Assembly: GCF_023078495.1 (NCBI RefSeq)
Contig: NZ_CP095742.1
Span: 3,224,001-3,288,000, forward strand
Length of the DNA: 64,000 nt
From: Luteibacter aegosomatissinici
GTDB taxonomy: Bacteria > Pseudomonadota > Gammaproteobacteria > Xanthomonadales > Rhodanobacteraceae
Direction: 5' to 3'
Below the pieces are notes generated by a model. That model did no database searches. It had not been told where the DNA came from and saw nothing but the letters and a program-made list of their open reading frames with translations. Made by a program: the position numbers and the translations under genes. Below are positions 1 to 7,741 of the stretch, piece by piece; position 1 is the stretch's first letter, and every line of letters begins with the position of its first letter.

Positions 1-412
1 CACGTACGCCTTCCACCAGGGGTCCGCTCTGATCGACGCTCAGTTCAAGGCTGGTGCCCGGGTGCGCGGAAGCGAAGGCCGCCAGGGTCGATGGCAGCCA
101 GGCCTCGGCGAAATCGTGCGGTACGCCCAGATGCACGCGCCCTTCCAGATGCTCGCCGCGGACAGCGCCTACGGCATCGGCATTCAGTTCAAGCATATGG
201 CGGGCATAGCCCAGAAGCCGTTCGCCCGCTTGCGTCAGTTCCTGCTTGCGGCCCACGCGCTGGAAGATGGCCGTGCCCAGCCGGTCCTCAAGCGCCCGCA
301 ACTGTAGGCTCACCGCCGACGGCGAGAGATGCAGCTTTTCGGCGGCGCGCCCGAAGCCACCGAGGTCGACGGCTGTCACAAGGGTACGCAGCGTGGCGAG
401 GTCGAGGATCAT
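1..412 (-). CDS. LysR-family transcriptional regulator, N-terminal part (cut by window start)
   Basis: The reading frame starts with ATG at 412 and runs off the left edge after about 137 residues. Residues 1-60 form a typical LysR winged helix-turn-helix: MILDLATLRTLVTAVDLGGF, then AAEKLHLSPSAVSLQLRALE and LFQR-like FQRVGRK. The rest is the start of the co-inducer-binding domain. The gene is divergent from the DUF4865 gene at 512, with about 100 bp between them, which is the usual arrangement for a LysR regulator controlling its neighbour. Ligand unknown; the C-terminal ligand domain is mostly outside the window. Confidence 0.9.
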   Translation of the reverse strand, partial: MILDLATLRTLVTAVDLGGFGRAAEKLHLSPSAVSLQLRALEDRLGTAIFQRVGRKQELTQAGERLLGYARHMLELNADAVGAVRGEHLEGRVHLGVPHDFAEAWLPSTLAAFASAHPGTSLELSVDQSGPLVEGVR

Positions 413-511
413 GCTTAAGCGCGGCTCACGCGTGGGTTTGGAAACCATCGCTTTTATAGCACCCCGCGCGGCCCGACCATGAGTGCATCCCGTTCACGCA
501 GGCCTACGCTC

Positions 512-1021
512 ATGCTCGCAATGCAATACAGCTTCGATCTCGCGCCTTCGGTCGACCCGGATTCGGTGCGCGCACGGGCCCGGGATATCGGGCCGTCGTT
601 CGAGGGGCTGCCTGGCCTAAGGATGAAGGCATTTCTCGTTGCATCCGACCCCGCCATTTACGCACCCATCTATGTATGGGACGACGATGCGTCGATGCGC
701 GCGTTCCTTGAGTCACCGGCATTTGAACGCGTCGTCGCTAAGTACGGCAAGCCCGCGTTCTACGTGATGCCATCCATCCGCGTGGCGCATTCAGCGAAGT
801 CGAGGCCCATTCGGTTCGCGACGCAGGAGCGCACTGCATTACCGCTTCCTCCCGTTTTCGACGGAAGTGGGGGCGACGTACGCAGTGATGCGAACGTCCT
901 TACCGGCGCAGACCTCACTCGCTGGGAATCGGTGCGCACGGTGTTCTGGCACGATGCGCCGCCTGCGCGCGAAGGCCAGGTCGTGTTCGATGTTCCCTAT
1001 CTGATCGGGGGATTGCCATGA
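512..1021 (+). CDS. DUF4865 family protein
   Basis: A protein of about 169 residues beginning MLAMQYSFDL, which is the characteristic start of DUF4865 proteins. An in-frame ATG at 479 exists, but the family normally starts at this MxAMQY segment, so 512 is preferred. It has no signal peptide or membrane segment. The N-terminal part (motif GLPGLRMKAFL, then APIYVWDDDASMRAFL) resembles a ferredoxin-like alpha/beta-barrel fold of the kind seen in monooxygenase-like small proteins, but no catalytic residue is established for the family. It is divergent from a LysR gene and overlaps the next gene by 4 bp (ATGA), so the two are probably cotranscribed. Function unknown. Confidence 0.8.
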   Translation: MLAMQYSFDLAPSVDPDSVRARARDIGPSFEGLPGLRMKAFLVASDPAIYAPIYVWDDDASMRAFLESPAFERVVAKYGKPAFYVMPSIRVAHSAKSRPIRFATQERTALPLPPVFDGSGGDVRSDANVLTGADLTRWESVRTVFWHDAPPAREGQVVFDVPYLIGGLP

Positions 1022-1458
1022 GGAGTGCTCTACTTTGCATGCTGGCTCTTGGTGCGCCCCTATCCGTACAGGCGAACGACACCAAAGAGCTCCGCGCCCT
1101 ATTGGCCGCCTATCCGCGCTTTGTGTCGGAGGGAAACCGACAGGGGTTCGAAGGATTGCTACTCGACAAGGACATTCCATTTCGGGGCGTTTACGACAAT
1201 CGGGCTACATCGAGCCAGCAATTACGCGATTACACGCATTTCCGCGAAGCGGTGTTTGATAGCGGCCATCGGTACCGACAAACGTTCTCCCACGTAGTTG
1301 TCGAAATGCACGGCGCCATTGCGCAGGCATCGCTGGATTTCGAAACGATCGACTTAGCGCACCCCTCGGAACCCACCAGGGGATGGAAGATCCTGCAGTT
1401 CGTACGCGGTGAGGGGGGATGGCGGATTGCCAGCGAGCTTTGGGGGGCCGCTCGATGA
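1018..1458 (+). CDS. small secreted NTF2/SnoaL-like protein
   Basis: 146 residues. Residues 1-19 (MRSALLCMLALGAPLSVQA) look like a Sec signal peptide with an AxA-type cleavage site, so the mature protein is probably periplasmic. The remainder has the length and pattern of an NTF2-like cone fold: an N-terminal helix LRALLAAYPRFVSEG, then strands, ending in the family-typical GWRIASELW. The ATG overlaps the stop of the DUF4865 gene, suggesting translational coupling. The substrate, if any, is unknown. Family assignment is by pattern only. Confidence 0.65.
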   Translation: MRSALLCMLALGAPLSVQANDTKELRALLAAYPRFVSEGNRQGFEGLLLDKDIPFRGVYDNRATSSQQLRDYTHFREAVFDSGHRYRQTFSHVVVEMHGAIAQASLDFETIDLAHPSEPTRGWKILQFVRGEGGWRIASELWGAAR

Positions 1459-1492
1459 ATCGGGAACTACCTGCTTCTGCGTTTCATTGGCT

Positions 1493-1516
1493 ATCGCGCG
1501 CAAGCGCGTTCCTACA
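1493..1516. repeat. REP-like palindromic half element
   Basis: ATCGCGCGCAAGCGCGTTCC followed by TACA lies between the NTF2-like gene and the gyrA terminator. The core GCGCGCAAGCGCG is self-complementary, and the flanking TCCTAC is shared with the repeats at 5.5, 6.75 and 13.8 kb. It resembles the REP sequences common in Pseudomonas and Xanthomonadales. Single copy here with no inverted partner nearby. Confidence 0.6.
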
Positions 1517-1576
1517 ACAGCTTTGGATCGCGTCATCCAGCGTGCCCCACCCCACACGCCGCCGCTGAACGCACGC

Positions 1577-1610
1577 AAAAAAAACCCGCCGTTCGGCGGG
1601 TTCTTTTCTT
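1577..1610 (-). terminator. rho-independent terminator of gyrA
   Basis: AACCCGCC-GTTC-GGCGGGTT (1583-1602) forms an 8-bp stem. On the minus strand it is followed by a run of eight T, the A-run at 1577-1584. It begins at the gyrA stop codon. The plus strand also has a T-rich tail (TTCTTTTCTTT), so it may stop transcription from both sides and serve the NTF2-like gene too. Confidence 0.88.
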
Positions 1611-4264
1611 TATTCGCTTTCGCCATCCACCGGGCCAGATTCAACCGGCGGGAGGTCGGCGGCGGCTTCGCAGGCCGGTGAATCGCCGTTGAGCGCCTCA
1701 CCATTCGGGATGTCACCCTCGCCTTCCACCTCGGTCTCTTCCTCGGCCTCAAGGCGGACGACACCGATGAGGGTCTCGTCCTTCGGCAGCTTGATCAGCG
1801 TCACACCCTGGGTGTTACGGCCGACCTGGGCGACTTCCGATACGCGGGTGCGCACGAGCGTGCCCTGGTCGGAGATCAGCATGAGCTGCTGGGCCTCGGT
1901 GACCTGCGTGGCGGCAACCAGGTTGCCGTTACGCTCGGAGCACTGGATACCGATGACGCCCTGCGTACCGCGACCCTTTTTCGGGAAATCCTCGAGCACG
2001 GTGCGCTTGCCGAAGCCACGCGCCGTCGCCGTGAGGATGTCACCATCGCCATGCGCCACGATCAGCGACACGACCGTCGCATCGTCGGCGAGCAACATGC
2101 CGCGCACGCCGGTGGCAGTACGGCCCATGGAGCGGACCTTGTTCTCGTCGAAGCGCACGACCTTGCCGTTCGATGCAAAGAGCAGCACATCGCTTTCGCC
2201 GTTGGTCATCGCCACGTCGACCAGGGCATCGCCCTCGTCGAGGTTAATGGCAGCCTTGCCCTTCTGTAGCTGGAACGCGAACTCGGTCAGCGGCGTCTTC
2301 TTGACCGTGCCCTTGCGGGTGGCGAAGAACACAAAGCAGTTCGGGTCGTAGTCGCGGATCGGCAGCACCGCCTGCACCTTCTCGCCCTCACCCAGCGGCA
2401 AGAGGTTCACGATGGGCTTGCCGCGGGCGCCCGGACCCGCTTCCGGCATCTGGTACACCTTCAGCCAGTACACACGGCCGGTGCTGGTGAACGTAAGCAG
2501 CGTATCGTGGGTGTTCACCACCCACAGCTGCTGCACCACATCTTCGTCCTTCAATGCGGAGGCGGAACGGCCCTTGCCGCCACGCTTCTGCGCGCGGTAC
2601 AGGCTGGCGGCCTGGCGCTTGATGTAGCCGGTGTGCGACAGCGTGACGACCACGTCTTCCGGCGCGATCAGGTCGAGGACGTTGAGGTCTTCCTGCGAAT
2701 GCTGGATCTCGGTACGACGGTCATCGCCATAATCCGCACGGATCTGTTCGAGTTCGCCACGGATGACTTCGAGCAGGCGCGTCGGGTTTTCCAGGATCTC
2801 GATGAGGCCACGGATGGTCTCGAGGATTTCGCGGTATTCGTCGCTGAGCTTTTCCTGCTCCAGGCCGGTGAGGCGGTGCAGGCGCATCTGCAGGATTTCG
2901 GTGGCCTGGGCTTCGGACAGCTGGTAGCCGTCATCACGCAGGCCATCACGCGGATCCATGTCTTCCGGACGCGAGGCTTCGGCACCCGATGCCGAAAGCA
3001 ACGCCTTGACCAGGCCCGGCTCCCAGCGACGGGCGACCATGCGCTCGCGCGCTTCGGCCGACGACGACGAGGTACGGATCAGCTCGATCATCTCATCGAT
3101 GTTGGCGAGCGCGACCGTCAGGCCTTCGAGGATATGGGCGCGGGAGCGTGCCTTGCGCAGTTCGAAAATGGTGCGGCGGGTGACGACTTCGCGGCGATGG
3201 CGGATGAACGCCTCAAGGATCTCCTTGAGGTTCAGCAGCTTCGGCTGGCCATCGAGCAGGGCCACCATATTGATGCCGAAGGTGACCTGCAGCTGGGTCT
3301 GCTGGAACAGGTTGTTCAGCACCACATCGGCCATGGCATCGCGGCGGATCTCGATGACCACGCGCATACCGTCCTTATCGGACTCGTCGCGCAGTTCGCT
3401 GATGCCTTCGAGCTTCTTTTCCTTCACCAGCTCGGCGATCTTTTCGATCAGGCGAGCCTTGTTCACCTGGTACGGCAGCTCGTGGACCAGGATGGTCTCG
3501 CGGCCGTTGGACTCGGTTTCGATCTCGGTACGCGCACGCACCAGGATACGGCCACGACCGGTACGGTACGCCTCGACGATACCCGATGAGCCGTTGATGA
3601 TGCCCGCGGTCGGGAAATCCGGACCCGGAATGTGGGTCATCAGGTCATCGACGCCCAGCGACGGCTCTTCAATGAGCGCCAGCGTGGCGTTAATGACCTC
3701 GGTCATGTTGTGCGGCGGGATATTGGTGGCCATGCCCACCGCGATACCCGCAGAACCATTGACGAGAAGGTTCGGCACGCGGGTCGGCAGGACCAGCGGC
3801 TCGCTTTCGCTTTCGTCGTAGTTCGGCCCGAAATCGACGGTTTCCTTGTCGATATCGGCGAGCAGCTCATGGGTGAGCTTGGCCATGCGCACTTCGGTGT
3901 ATCGCATGGCCGCGGCGTTATCGCCATCGACCGAACCGAAGTTACCCTGGCCATCGACCAGCATGTAGCGCAGCGAGAACGGCTGCGCCAGGCGGACGAT
4001 GGCATCGTAAACCGAGGCATCACCGTGCGGATGGTACTTACCGATCACGTCACCGACGACGCGAGCGGACTTCTTGTAGGCCTTGTTCCACGAGTTGCCG
4101 AGCTCGTTCATGGCGAACAGCACGCGTCGATGAACCGGCTTGAGGCCGTCGCGCACATCGGGCAGTGCACGCCCGACGATAACGCTCATCGCGTAGTCGA
4201 GATAGCTTTGGCGCATCTCGTCTTCGATGTTGACGCGGATGACTTCTTTGGCGAGTTCTGCCAT
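1610..4264 (-). CDS. gyrA: DNA gyrase subunit A
   Basis: 884 residues. GyrA cuts and rejoins DNA to introduce negative supercoils in an A2B2 complex with GyrB. The start is ATG 4264 ([10 protein letters not shown]); an upstream in-frame start at 4342 would add an unconserved extension. The winged-helix and tower domains occupy about 1-520, with the catalytic Tyr122 in RYTEVRM. The GyrA box QKRGGKG opens the C-terminal beta-pinwheel, which ends in an acidic tail. The extra segment after the coiled coil ([20 protein letters not shown] region) is also known in other gammaproteobacterial GyrAs. The quinolone-resistance region reads [10 protein letters not shown], so residue 83 is Ala rather than Ser while Asp87 is kept. 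Single-gene transcript with its own promoter and terminator. Confidence 0.98.
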   Translation of the reverse strand: MAELAKEVIRVNIEDEMRQSYLDYAMSVIVGRALPDVRDGLKPVHRRVLFAMNELGNSWNKAYKKSARVVGDVIGKYHPHGDASVYDAIVRLAQPFSLRYMLVDGQGNFGSVDGDNAAAMRYTEVRMAKLTHELLADIDKETVDFGPNYDESESEPLVLPTRVPNLLVNGSAGIAVGMATNIPPHNMTEVINATLALIEEPSLGVDDLMTHIPGPDFPTAGIINGSSGIVEAYRTGRGRILVRARTEIETESNGRETILVHELPYQVNKARLIEKIAELVKEKKLEGISELRDESDKDGMRVVIEIRRDAMADVVLNNLFQQTQLQVTFGINMVALLDGQPKLLNLKEILEAFIRHRREVVTRRTIFELRKARSRAHILEGLTVALANIDEMIELIRTSSSSAEARERMVARRWEPGLVKALLSASGAEASRPEDMDPRDGLRDDGYQLSEAQATEILQMRLHRLTGLEQEKLSDEYREILETIRGLIEILENPTRLLEVIRGELEQIRADYGDDRRTEIQHSQEDLNVLDLIAPEDVVVTLSHTGYIKRQAASLYRAQKRGGKGRSASALKDEDVVQQLWVVNTHDTLLTFTSTGRVYWLKVYQMPEAGPGARGKPIVNLLPLGEGEKVQAVLPIRDYDPNCFVFFATRKGTVKKTPLTEFAFQLQKGKAAINLDEGDALVDVAMTNGESDVLLFASNGKVVRFDENKVRSMGRTATGVRGMLLADDATVVSLIVAHGDGDILTATARGFGKRTVLEDFPKKGRGTQGVIGIQCSERNGNLVAATQVTEAQQLMLISDQGTLVRTRVSEVAQVGRNTQGVTLIKLPKDETLIGVVRLEAEEETEVEGEGDIPNGEALNGDSPACEAAADLPPVESGPVDGESE

Positions 4265-4349
4265 CAATCGGCTTCCTGGGTGTCCGTATGAGTGCCCCCG
4301 CCGACCGTGTTGTCTGCCCTCGGGGCACCACAGTCGGCTCAACCCGTCG

Positions 4350-4379
4350 ATGATAACACAACGGGTGTCGAAATGACAG
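4350..4379 (-). promoter_or_regulatory. predicted sigma70 promoter of gyrA
   Basis: Read on the minus strand, CTGTCA (4379-4374) and TATCAT (4355-4350) are separated by 18 bp and would start transcription about 80 nt upstream of the gyrA ATG. The -10 matches consensus at 5 of 6 positions and the -35 at 4 of 6. The call is based on sequence match and position only. Confidence 0.5.
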
Positions 4380-4424
4380 CTAAAAAAGCTGTAAATTCAA
4401 TGGGTTAGAGGGGTGTTTTGGCGG

Positions 4425-5438
4425 TCACGGAAACATGATCCGCATCTGCTCTTCGTCGGGCTTCAGGATGATGCCGCGCTCGGTCACGATCGCGTCGATC
4501 AGCTCCGCCGGGGTCACGTCGAAAACGGGGTTCCAGGCCTCGGCGCCCTCGATGACGGTACGGTTACCGCCGACCGAAAGCAGCTCGGTGGCATCACGCA
4601 ATTCGATCTCGATATCGTCGCCGCTGGCCGTGGCCATATCGACGGTGGTGGACGGCGCGACGACCATGAACTTCACGCCGTGGTGGCGCGCGGCAATGGC
4701 GAGCTGGTAGGTACCGATCTTGTTGGCGGTGTCGCCATTGGCCGCGATGCGGTCAGCACCAACGATGACCCACTTCACCTTGCCGTCCTTCATGAGATGC
4801 GAGGCAGCGGAATCGGCGATGAGCCTGGCCGGGATGCCATCACGCACGAGTTCCCACATGGTGAGGCGCGCGCCCTGCTGCCAGGGGCGGGTCTCTCCCG
4901 CGAACACCTGCTCGATGCGGCCCGCTTCGACGCCCGCACGGATCACGCCCAGCGCGGTGCCATAGCCTGCGGTCGCGAGCGAGCCCGTGTTGCAATGGGT
5001 CATGACCTGCGAGCCCGGCTCGATCAGCGCGGCGCCCAACTCGCCCATGTGGCGGTTGGCGGCGAGATCTTCATCCTGGATAGCCTGTGCTTCGGCTTCA
5101 AGCGTGGCAGCATCGGCGCCCGCGTCAACCCGCACCCTCATGCGGTCCAGCGCCCACATCAGGTTCACCGCGGTGGGCCGTGCCGCACGCAACGTGGCCA
5201 TGGCAGTAGCCAGGTTTTCACCCTTCTGCGCCGCCAGCACGACGCCCCAGGCCGCCGCGATACCAATGGCCGGCGCACCGCGCACGGCCAGGTCACGAAT
5301 GGCCCGCGTGACATCCTCCGAGTTCACGCAATCGAACCAGATTTCCTCCGCCGGCAGGCGGCGCTGGTCGAGCAGGTGAAGGCGATCGCCGAGCCACTGG
5401 ACGGCGCGAATGGTGTCGTGGGAGTTATGCGTGTTCAT
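4425..5438 (-). CDS. mtnA: S-methyl-5-thioribose-1-phosphate isomerase
   Basis: 337 residues. MtnA converts 5-methylthioribose-1-phosphate to 5-methylthioribulose-1-phosphate in the cytosolic methionine salvage pathway. It belongs to the eIF2B-alpha/beta/delta-like fold. Visible motifs are [15 protein letters not shown] near residue 51, the catalytic cysteine C149 in [14 protein letters not shown], and catalytic D229 in [15 protein letters not shown]. The start [15 protein letters not shown] (ATG 5438) fits the family; the longer frame to 5504 reads into the repeat element. No other mtn gene is adjacent, so the rest of the pathway must lie elsewhere. About 340 residues is normal for the family. 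Confidence 0.96.
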   Translation of the reverse strand: MNTHNSHDTIRAVQWLGDRLHLLDQRRLPAEEIWFDCVNSEDVTRAIRDLAVRGAPAIGIAAAWGVVLAAQKGENLATAMATLRAARPTAVNLMWALDRMRVRVDAGADAATLEAEAQAIQDEDLAANRHMGELGAALIEPGSQVMTHCNTGSLATAGYGTALGVIRAGVEAGRIEQVFAGETRPWQQGARLTMWELVRDGIPARLIADSAASHLMKDGKVKWVIVGADRIAANGDTANKIGTYQLAIAARHHGVKFMVVAPSTTVDMATASGDDIEIELRDATELLSVGGNRTVIEGAEAWNPVFDVTPAELIDAIVTERGIILKPDEEQMRIMFP

Positions 5439-5490
5439 CGCCGGATTATCGCATTCCTGCGTGTAAAGCGCTGTCGAAAACCATGAACGG

Positions 5491-5588
5491 CCGTAGGAGC
5501 CCACCCTGTGGGCGACATCTTTCGCAACGAGGCCGCAGGGCCTGCGGCGTCCGGCGAACGGCGTCGCCCACAGGGTGGGCTCCTACGG
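5491..5588. repeat. REP-type inverted-repeat element (copy A)
   Basis: A perfect 24-bp inverted repeat: GTAGGAGCCCACCCTGTGGG plus CGAC at 5493-5516, and its exact reverse complement at 5563-5586, separated by 46 bp. Each arm contains its own palindrome (GCCCACCCTGTGGGC). The left 34 bp (5491-5524) recur exactly, inverted, at about 13809-13842. It sits in the gap between mtnA and phaC. This is the layout of paired REP elements (BIMEs), which are mobilised by RAYT transposases encoded elsewhere. Confidence 0.85.
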
Positions 5589-5592
5589 GGAA

Positions 5593-6660
5593 TCAGCGCT
5601 TTGACAGCCAGTCGTGGATCGCCGGGGGCACGAGTTTCTGGGCCCGGCCGGAGACGTAGATGCCGATGTGGCCACCCGGGAACGGCAGCGCCGTGTAGTC
5701 CTTGCTGCCCACGGCATCCTTCAACGGAATGGAGGCCGCGGGTGGCACGAGGTGATCCTGCTCGGCGTAGATATTCAGCACGGGCTGGGTGATCGTGCCC
5801 AGGTCGATGGTCCGGTCACCGATCGTGGCCTGGCCCTTGATCAGCAGGTTCTTCTGGAAGAAATCGCGGGCAAACTGGCGGAAGGTTTCGCCGGCCTGGT
5901 CGGGTGAATCAAAGATCCACTTTTCCATGCGCAGGAAGTTTTCCACTTCCTTCGGGTTATCGAGGATATCGACCATCGCCACGTACTTCTGCTGGTTGAG
6001 CCGGAGCGGCTTCAGCGTGAGGTAGGCGAAGTTCATCAGGTCAGCCGGGATATTGCCGATCGTATCGACGAAGAGGTCGATATCCACGTTGCGCGCCCAA
6101 TGCGAGAGCATGTTATCGGGCGTGTGGAAATCCACCGGCGTGACCATGGTGACGAGGTTCTTGACCTTGTCGCCATGCAGCGCGGCGTAGCACAGCGAGA
6201 ACACGCCGCCCTGGCAGATGCCCAGCAGGTTGATCGCTTCGAGCTCATGGCGCTGGCGGATCACATCGACGCAGCGATCGAGGTACCCGTCGATGTAATC
6301 CTCGAGGGTGAGCCAGCGATCGGCACCATCGGGGTAACCCCAGTCGATAAGGTACAAATCCTCGCCCTGCTCAAGCAGGTTGCGCACCATGGAGCGGTCG
6401 TCCTGCAGGTCGACCATCCACGGCGTATTCACCAGCGCATAGCAGATCAGCAGAGGGACTTTCGCTGTCGGTTTCTTCGTGCCCTTGAAGTGCCACAGGG
6501 TGAGCTTGTCTTCGGTGTAGACGGCTTCGCGCGGCGTGGTGCCCAGCTCGATGGGGCCCACGTTTTTCAGCGTTTCCATGCCTGCTTCCACCTTGCGGCG
6601 GAACGCTTCGACTTCCTCACGGGCGCGCTCGGGGTCGATGTGGAAGGGGTTGGTGCTCAT
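5593..6660 (-). CDS. phaC: class III poly(3-hydroxyalkanoate) synthase subunit PhaC
   Basis: 355 residues, the short length of class III synthases. PhaC polymerises 3-hydroxyacyl-CoA into storage polyester at the granule surface as a complex with PhaE. It is an alpha/beta hydrolase with the lipase-like box GICQGG. C149 is the nucleophile, D302 (YAEQDHLVPP) and H331 (PFPGGHIG) complete the triad, and these positions coincide with those of the Allochromatium enzyme. The conserved YALVNTPWMVDLQ and LIDWGYPD segments are present. Its ATG overlaps the stop of phaE by 4 bp, so the two are translationally coupled. The stop lies 5 bp from repeat copy A. No phaA, phaB or phasin gene is nearby. Confidence 0.97.
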   Translation of the reverse strand: MSTNPFHIDPERAREEVEAFRRKVEAGMETLKNVGPIELGTTPREAVYTEDKLTLWHFKGTKKPTAKVPLLICYALVNTPWMVDLQDDRSMVRNLLEQGEDLYLIDWGYPDGADRWLTLEDYIDGYLDRCVDVIRQRHELEAINLLGICQGGVFSLCYAALHGDKVKNLVTMVTPVDFHTPDNMLSHWARNVDIDLFVDTIGNIPADLMNFAYLTLKPLRLNQQKYVAMVDILDNPKEVENFLRMEKWIFDSPDQAGETFRQFARDFFQKNLLIKGQATIGDRTIDLGTITQPVLNIYAEQDHLVPPAASIPLKDAVGSKDYTALPFPGGHIGIYVSGRAQKLVPPAIHDWLSKR

Positions 6661-7700
6661 CGGGAGCGAGCCTTGGGCTTGGCTTTTTTGGCCGCGGCTT
6701 TTTTGGCGGCGGCTTTCGCCGGTTCAGGCGGTCGGGCCGGCTTCGCCGGATCGCGCGCAAGACGCGCTCCTACAGGGGCGCTTCGCTGCGCTCCTGGCGC
6801 GGAACGGGTCACGGGTTTCGCCTTCATGCGCAAGGCAGTGATTTCGGCGCGCAGCGCTTCAACTTCTGCCTTCAGGCCTTGCATGTGGCGCAGCTCGCGG
6901 CGCACCGCCTGCAGGCGCTCGCCGAGGCTATCGACCTCGCGGCGGGTGGGCAGGCCGGCCTGTACGGCGATGCGCTCGACCTGGCGCTGCTGGAGCACCT
7001 TGAGTTGCATCTGCGCGTTGACCAGGGCGGCGTACACTTCGCGGAACTCGTCCGACATGGCCGCTTCGGCATAGCTCTCTTCGGAGAAATTGACCCAGCG
7101 GTCGTAGACGGCGCGCAGGCTATCAGCGTCGGAGGGCATGCCCTGCGCGCGCAGCGTTTCACCGGCGCGATCCTGCACGCCCTGCAGCAGCGACTGGTAG
7201 CGAGCGAATTGCTGCGCGTAATCGATCCATGCACGCAGCAGGGCCTGCTGTTCTTCCTGCTGCTCGCGATTGAGGCCAAGGCCGGGCATCGACAGCGCCT
7301 CGCGCGCCACTCGGGCCCATTCATCAAAGCCATCGGTGCCCGGCTGCGCACCCGGCGGCGGCCCGTAGCCGAATGGCGGCATACCGCCAGGAACCCCGGC
7401 AAAACCGTATGGCGGCACACCGCCACCCGGCGGCCCATAAGGTGGCATGCCAGCACCGGGTCCCGGCTGGCCAAACGGGGGCGCACCATGCGCGAACGGC
7501 GATGCCGGCGGCTCGCCGGCGGTAAACGCGCGCATCCAGTCACCAAAGCCGCCAAGGCCCGCGAATAGCCGGCCCACGATGTCGGCCGAAGGTGCCTCGG
7601 CGTGCTCGGCCTTCGGGTCGAATTGCCTGGCCCAGGCCTCGACGCCCTGGCGGACGAAGGCCTGGTACTGGTCGATGAAGTCTGTCGGTTTATCTGCCAT
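6657..7700 (-). CDS. phaE: class III PHA synthase subunit PhaE
   Basis: 347 residues. PhaE is the non-catalytic partner required for PhaC activity. The start is MADKPTDFIDQYQAFV (ATG 7700). Residues about 65-125 are a Gly/Pro-rich stretch (repeats such as PPYGPPGGGVPPYGF). A helical PhaE domain follows with LNREQQEEQQALLRAWIDYA and the coiled-coil-like region near 255-290. The C-terminal tail is Ala/Lys-rich (KAAAKKAAAKKAKPKARSR). The tail segment RSAPVGARLARDPAKP is encoded by a REP-like repeat (6749-6776), so the tail was extended or remodelled by repeat insertion. Upstream of and overlapping phaC. Confidence 0.92.
   Translation of the reverse strand: MADKPTDFIDQYQAFVRQGVEAWARQFDPKAEHAEAPSADIVGRLFAGLGGFGDWMRAFTAGEPPASPFAHGAPPFGQPGPGAGMPPYGPPGGGVPPYGFAGVPGGMPPFGYGPPPGAQPGTDGFDEWARVAREALSMPGLGLNREQQEEQQALLRAWIDYAQQFARYQSLLQGVQDRAGETLRAQGMPSDADSLRAVYDRWVNFSEESYAEAAMSDEFREVYAALVNAQMQLKVLQQRQVERIAVQAGLPTRREVDSLGERLQAVRRELRHMQGLKAEVEALRAEITALRMKAKPVTRSAPGAQRSAPVGARLARDPAKPARPPEPAKAAAKKAAAKKAKPKARSR
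6749..6776. repeat. REP-like sequence inside the phaE coding region
   Basis: GATCGCGCGCAAGACGCGCT followed by CCTACAGG matches the intergenic REP-like sequence at 1493-1516 in layout (GATCGCGCGCAAG-CGCGCTCCTACA). It is followed at 6777-6800 by the partly complementary GCGCTTCGCTGCGCTCCTGG. It is read in frame as part of the PhaE C-terminal tail, residues about 309-318. Confidence 0.65.
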
Positions 7701-7741
7701 GTGCCTATGGTACGGCACCCGGCAACCAGCCGCGCCCACCC

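Noticed and set aside
4265-4342. N-terminal extension of GyrA from an upstream in-frame start
   Set aside because: The extension reads through the promoter-proximal leader and lacks conservation; ATG 4264 gives the standard GyrA N-terminus and exact E. coli numbering.
4377-4391. CAGCT-AAAAA-AGCTG inverted repeat as a terminator of mtnA
   Set aside because: The stem is only 5 bp with low GC and no following T-run; it overlaps the predicted gyrA -35 region and is probably incidental.
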